Source of the DNA: Sphingomonas sp.
GTDB taxonomy: Bacteria > Pseudomonadota > Alphaproteobacteria > Sphingomonadales > Sphingomonadaceae
Assembly (NCBI RefSeq): GCF_025353885.1
Contig: NZ_JANXNX010000097.1
Coordinates: 1-35,392 of the forward strand
Reading direction: 5' to 3'
DNA: 35,392 nucleotides
Part shown: in pieces, positions 35,291 to 35,392 of the stretch
Numbering within the stretch: the stretch's first letter is position 1
Layout: the number at the start of each line of letters is the position of its first letter
The notes under the pieces: generated by a model
Told to the model about the DNA's origin: nothing
What the model saw: only the letters and a program-made list of their open reading frames with translations
Databases searched by the model: none
Program-made: the position numbers and the translations under genes

Positions 35291-35343
35291 CTCAAAATCC
35301 CGTTCCGCAAGGAGTGTGGGTTCGATTCCCACCGCCCGCACCA
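35291..35343 (+). tRNA. 3' half of tRNA-Leu(CAA): displaced attachment site
   Basis: From the anticodon loop CTCAAAA (anticodon CAA, 35293-35295), through the long variable arm, the T-arm GTGGG-TTCGATT-CCCAC (35316-35332), the acceptor strand CGCCCGC (35333-35339), discriminator A and CCA (35341-35343). The 5' half is absent. This is the signature of a tRNA-integrating element, with crossover at or near the anticodon loop. The orientation puts the element to the left and the original chromosome to the right. A complete tRNA-Leu should mark the opposite end of the element. Confidence 0.85.
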
Positions 35344-35354
35344 AACTCTCAAAA

Positions 35355-35390
35355 CGATCCAGGAATGACCCAGAACTGGGACTCGGATCG
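35355..35390 (+). terminator. Nested hairpin after the tRNA fragment
   Basis: CGATCC and GGATCG enclose CCCAG-AA-CTGGG. It may be the transcription terminator of the tRNA-Leu locus. The window ends two bases later, so a T-tract cannot be checked. Confidence 0.3.
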
Positions 35391-35392
35391 TG

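Noticed and set aside
35006-35352. Minus-strand frames with VGIEPTLLAE / WESNPHSLR-type translations at the right end
   Set aside because: These are the well-known spurious products of reading the antisense of a tRNA-Leu 3' end, and are not proteins.

Overview
The window looks like sphingomonad (alphaproteobacterial) chromosome. Reasons: high GC, a glnB-glnA pair, a TamB/DUF490 protein, a TonB-dependent receptor beside a TetR-regulated aromatic-type catabolic cluster, and group D flavin monooxygenase and VOC enzymes of kinds common in that group. The assignment rests on gene content only, since no rRNA is present.

Positions 3-14829 are ordinary chromosomal genes. They are the 3' part of a TamB-like gene, a flavodoxin-fold reductase, an aldehyde dehydrogenase, glnA, glnB, map, a CinA N-domain protein, a UGT-like glycosyltransferase, a catalase-family protein, a PEBP/YbhB protein, a DUF1810 protein, a small UvrB/UvrC-motif protein and a PYROXD2/phytoene-desaturase-like oxidoreductase.

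Positions 14970-33034 hold an accessory catabolic region with two TetR regulators. The left block (15755-22016) encodes a CocE/NonD hydrolase with an unusual N-terminal extension, a HsaA-like flavin monooxygenase, a single-module VOC protein, an MFS transporter and a crotonase that lacks both usual catalytic glutamates. A divergent TetR/TonB-receptor pair follows. The right block (25450-32916) is a closely packed run: a second CocE/NonD hydrolase, a SnoaL-like protein, an MhpA-like FAD hydroxylase, a Dabb-domain protein, a malonyl-CoA-synthetase-like ligase, an FAH-family hydrolase, an NAD(P)H:FMN reductase, a cupin, and the broken start of an HpaC/RutF-type flavin reductase. I read the whole as uptake of a bulky ester- or amide-containing aromatic compound, hydrolysis, two ring hydroxylations, extradiol cleavage, C-C hydrolysis and CoA activation of a malonate-like acid. 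The substrate cannot be named from sequence.

Positions 33035-35343 are the end of an integrative element: a repeat-rich non-coding stretch, a tyrosine recombinase, about 400 bp with no clear gene, and a 3' half of tRNA-Leu (anticodon loop to CCA) as the displaced attachment site. The geometry puts the element to the left of this fragment, so an intact tRNA-Leu should mark its other end. None is seen in the window, and the flavin reductase is cut where element-type sequence begins. The junction therefore looks rearranged rather than a simple one-step insertion of the whole catabolic region.
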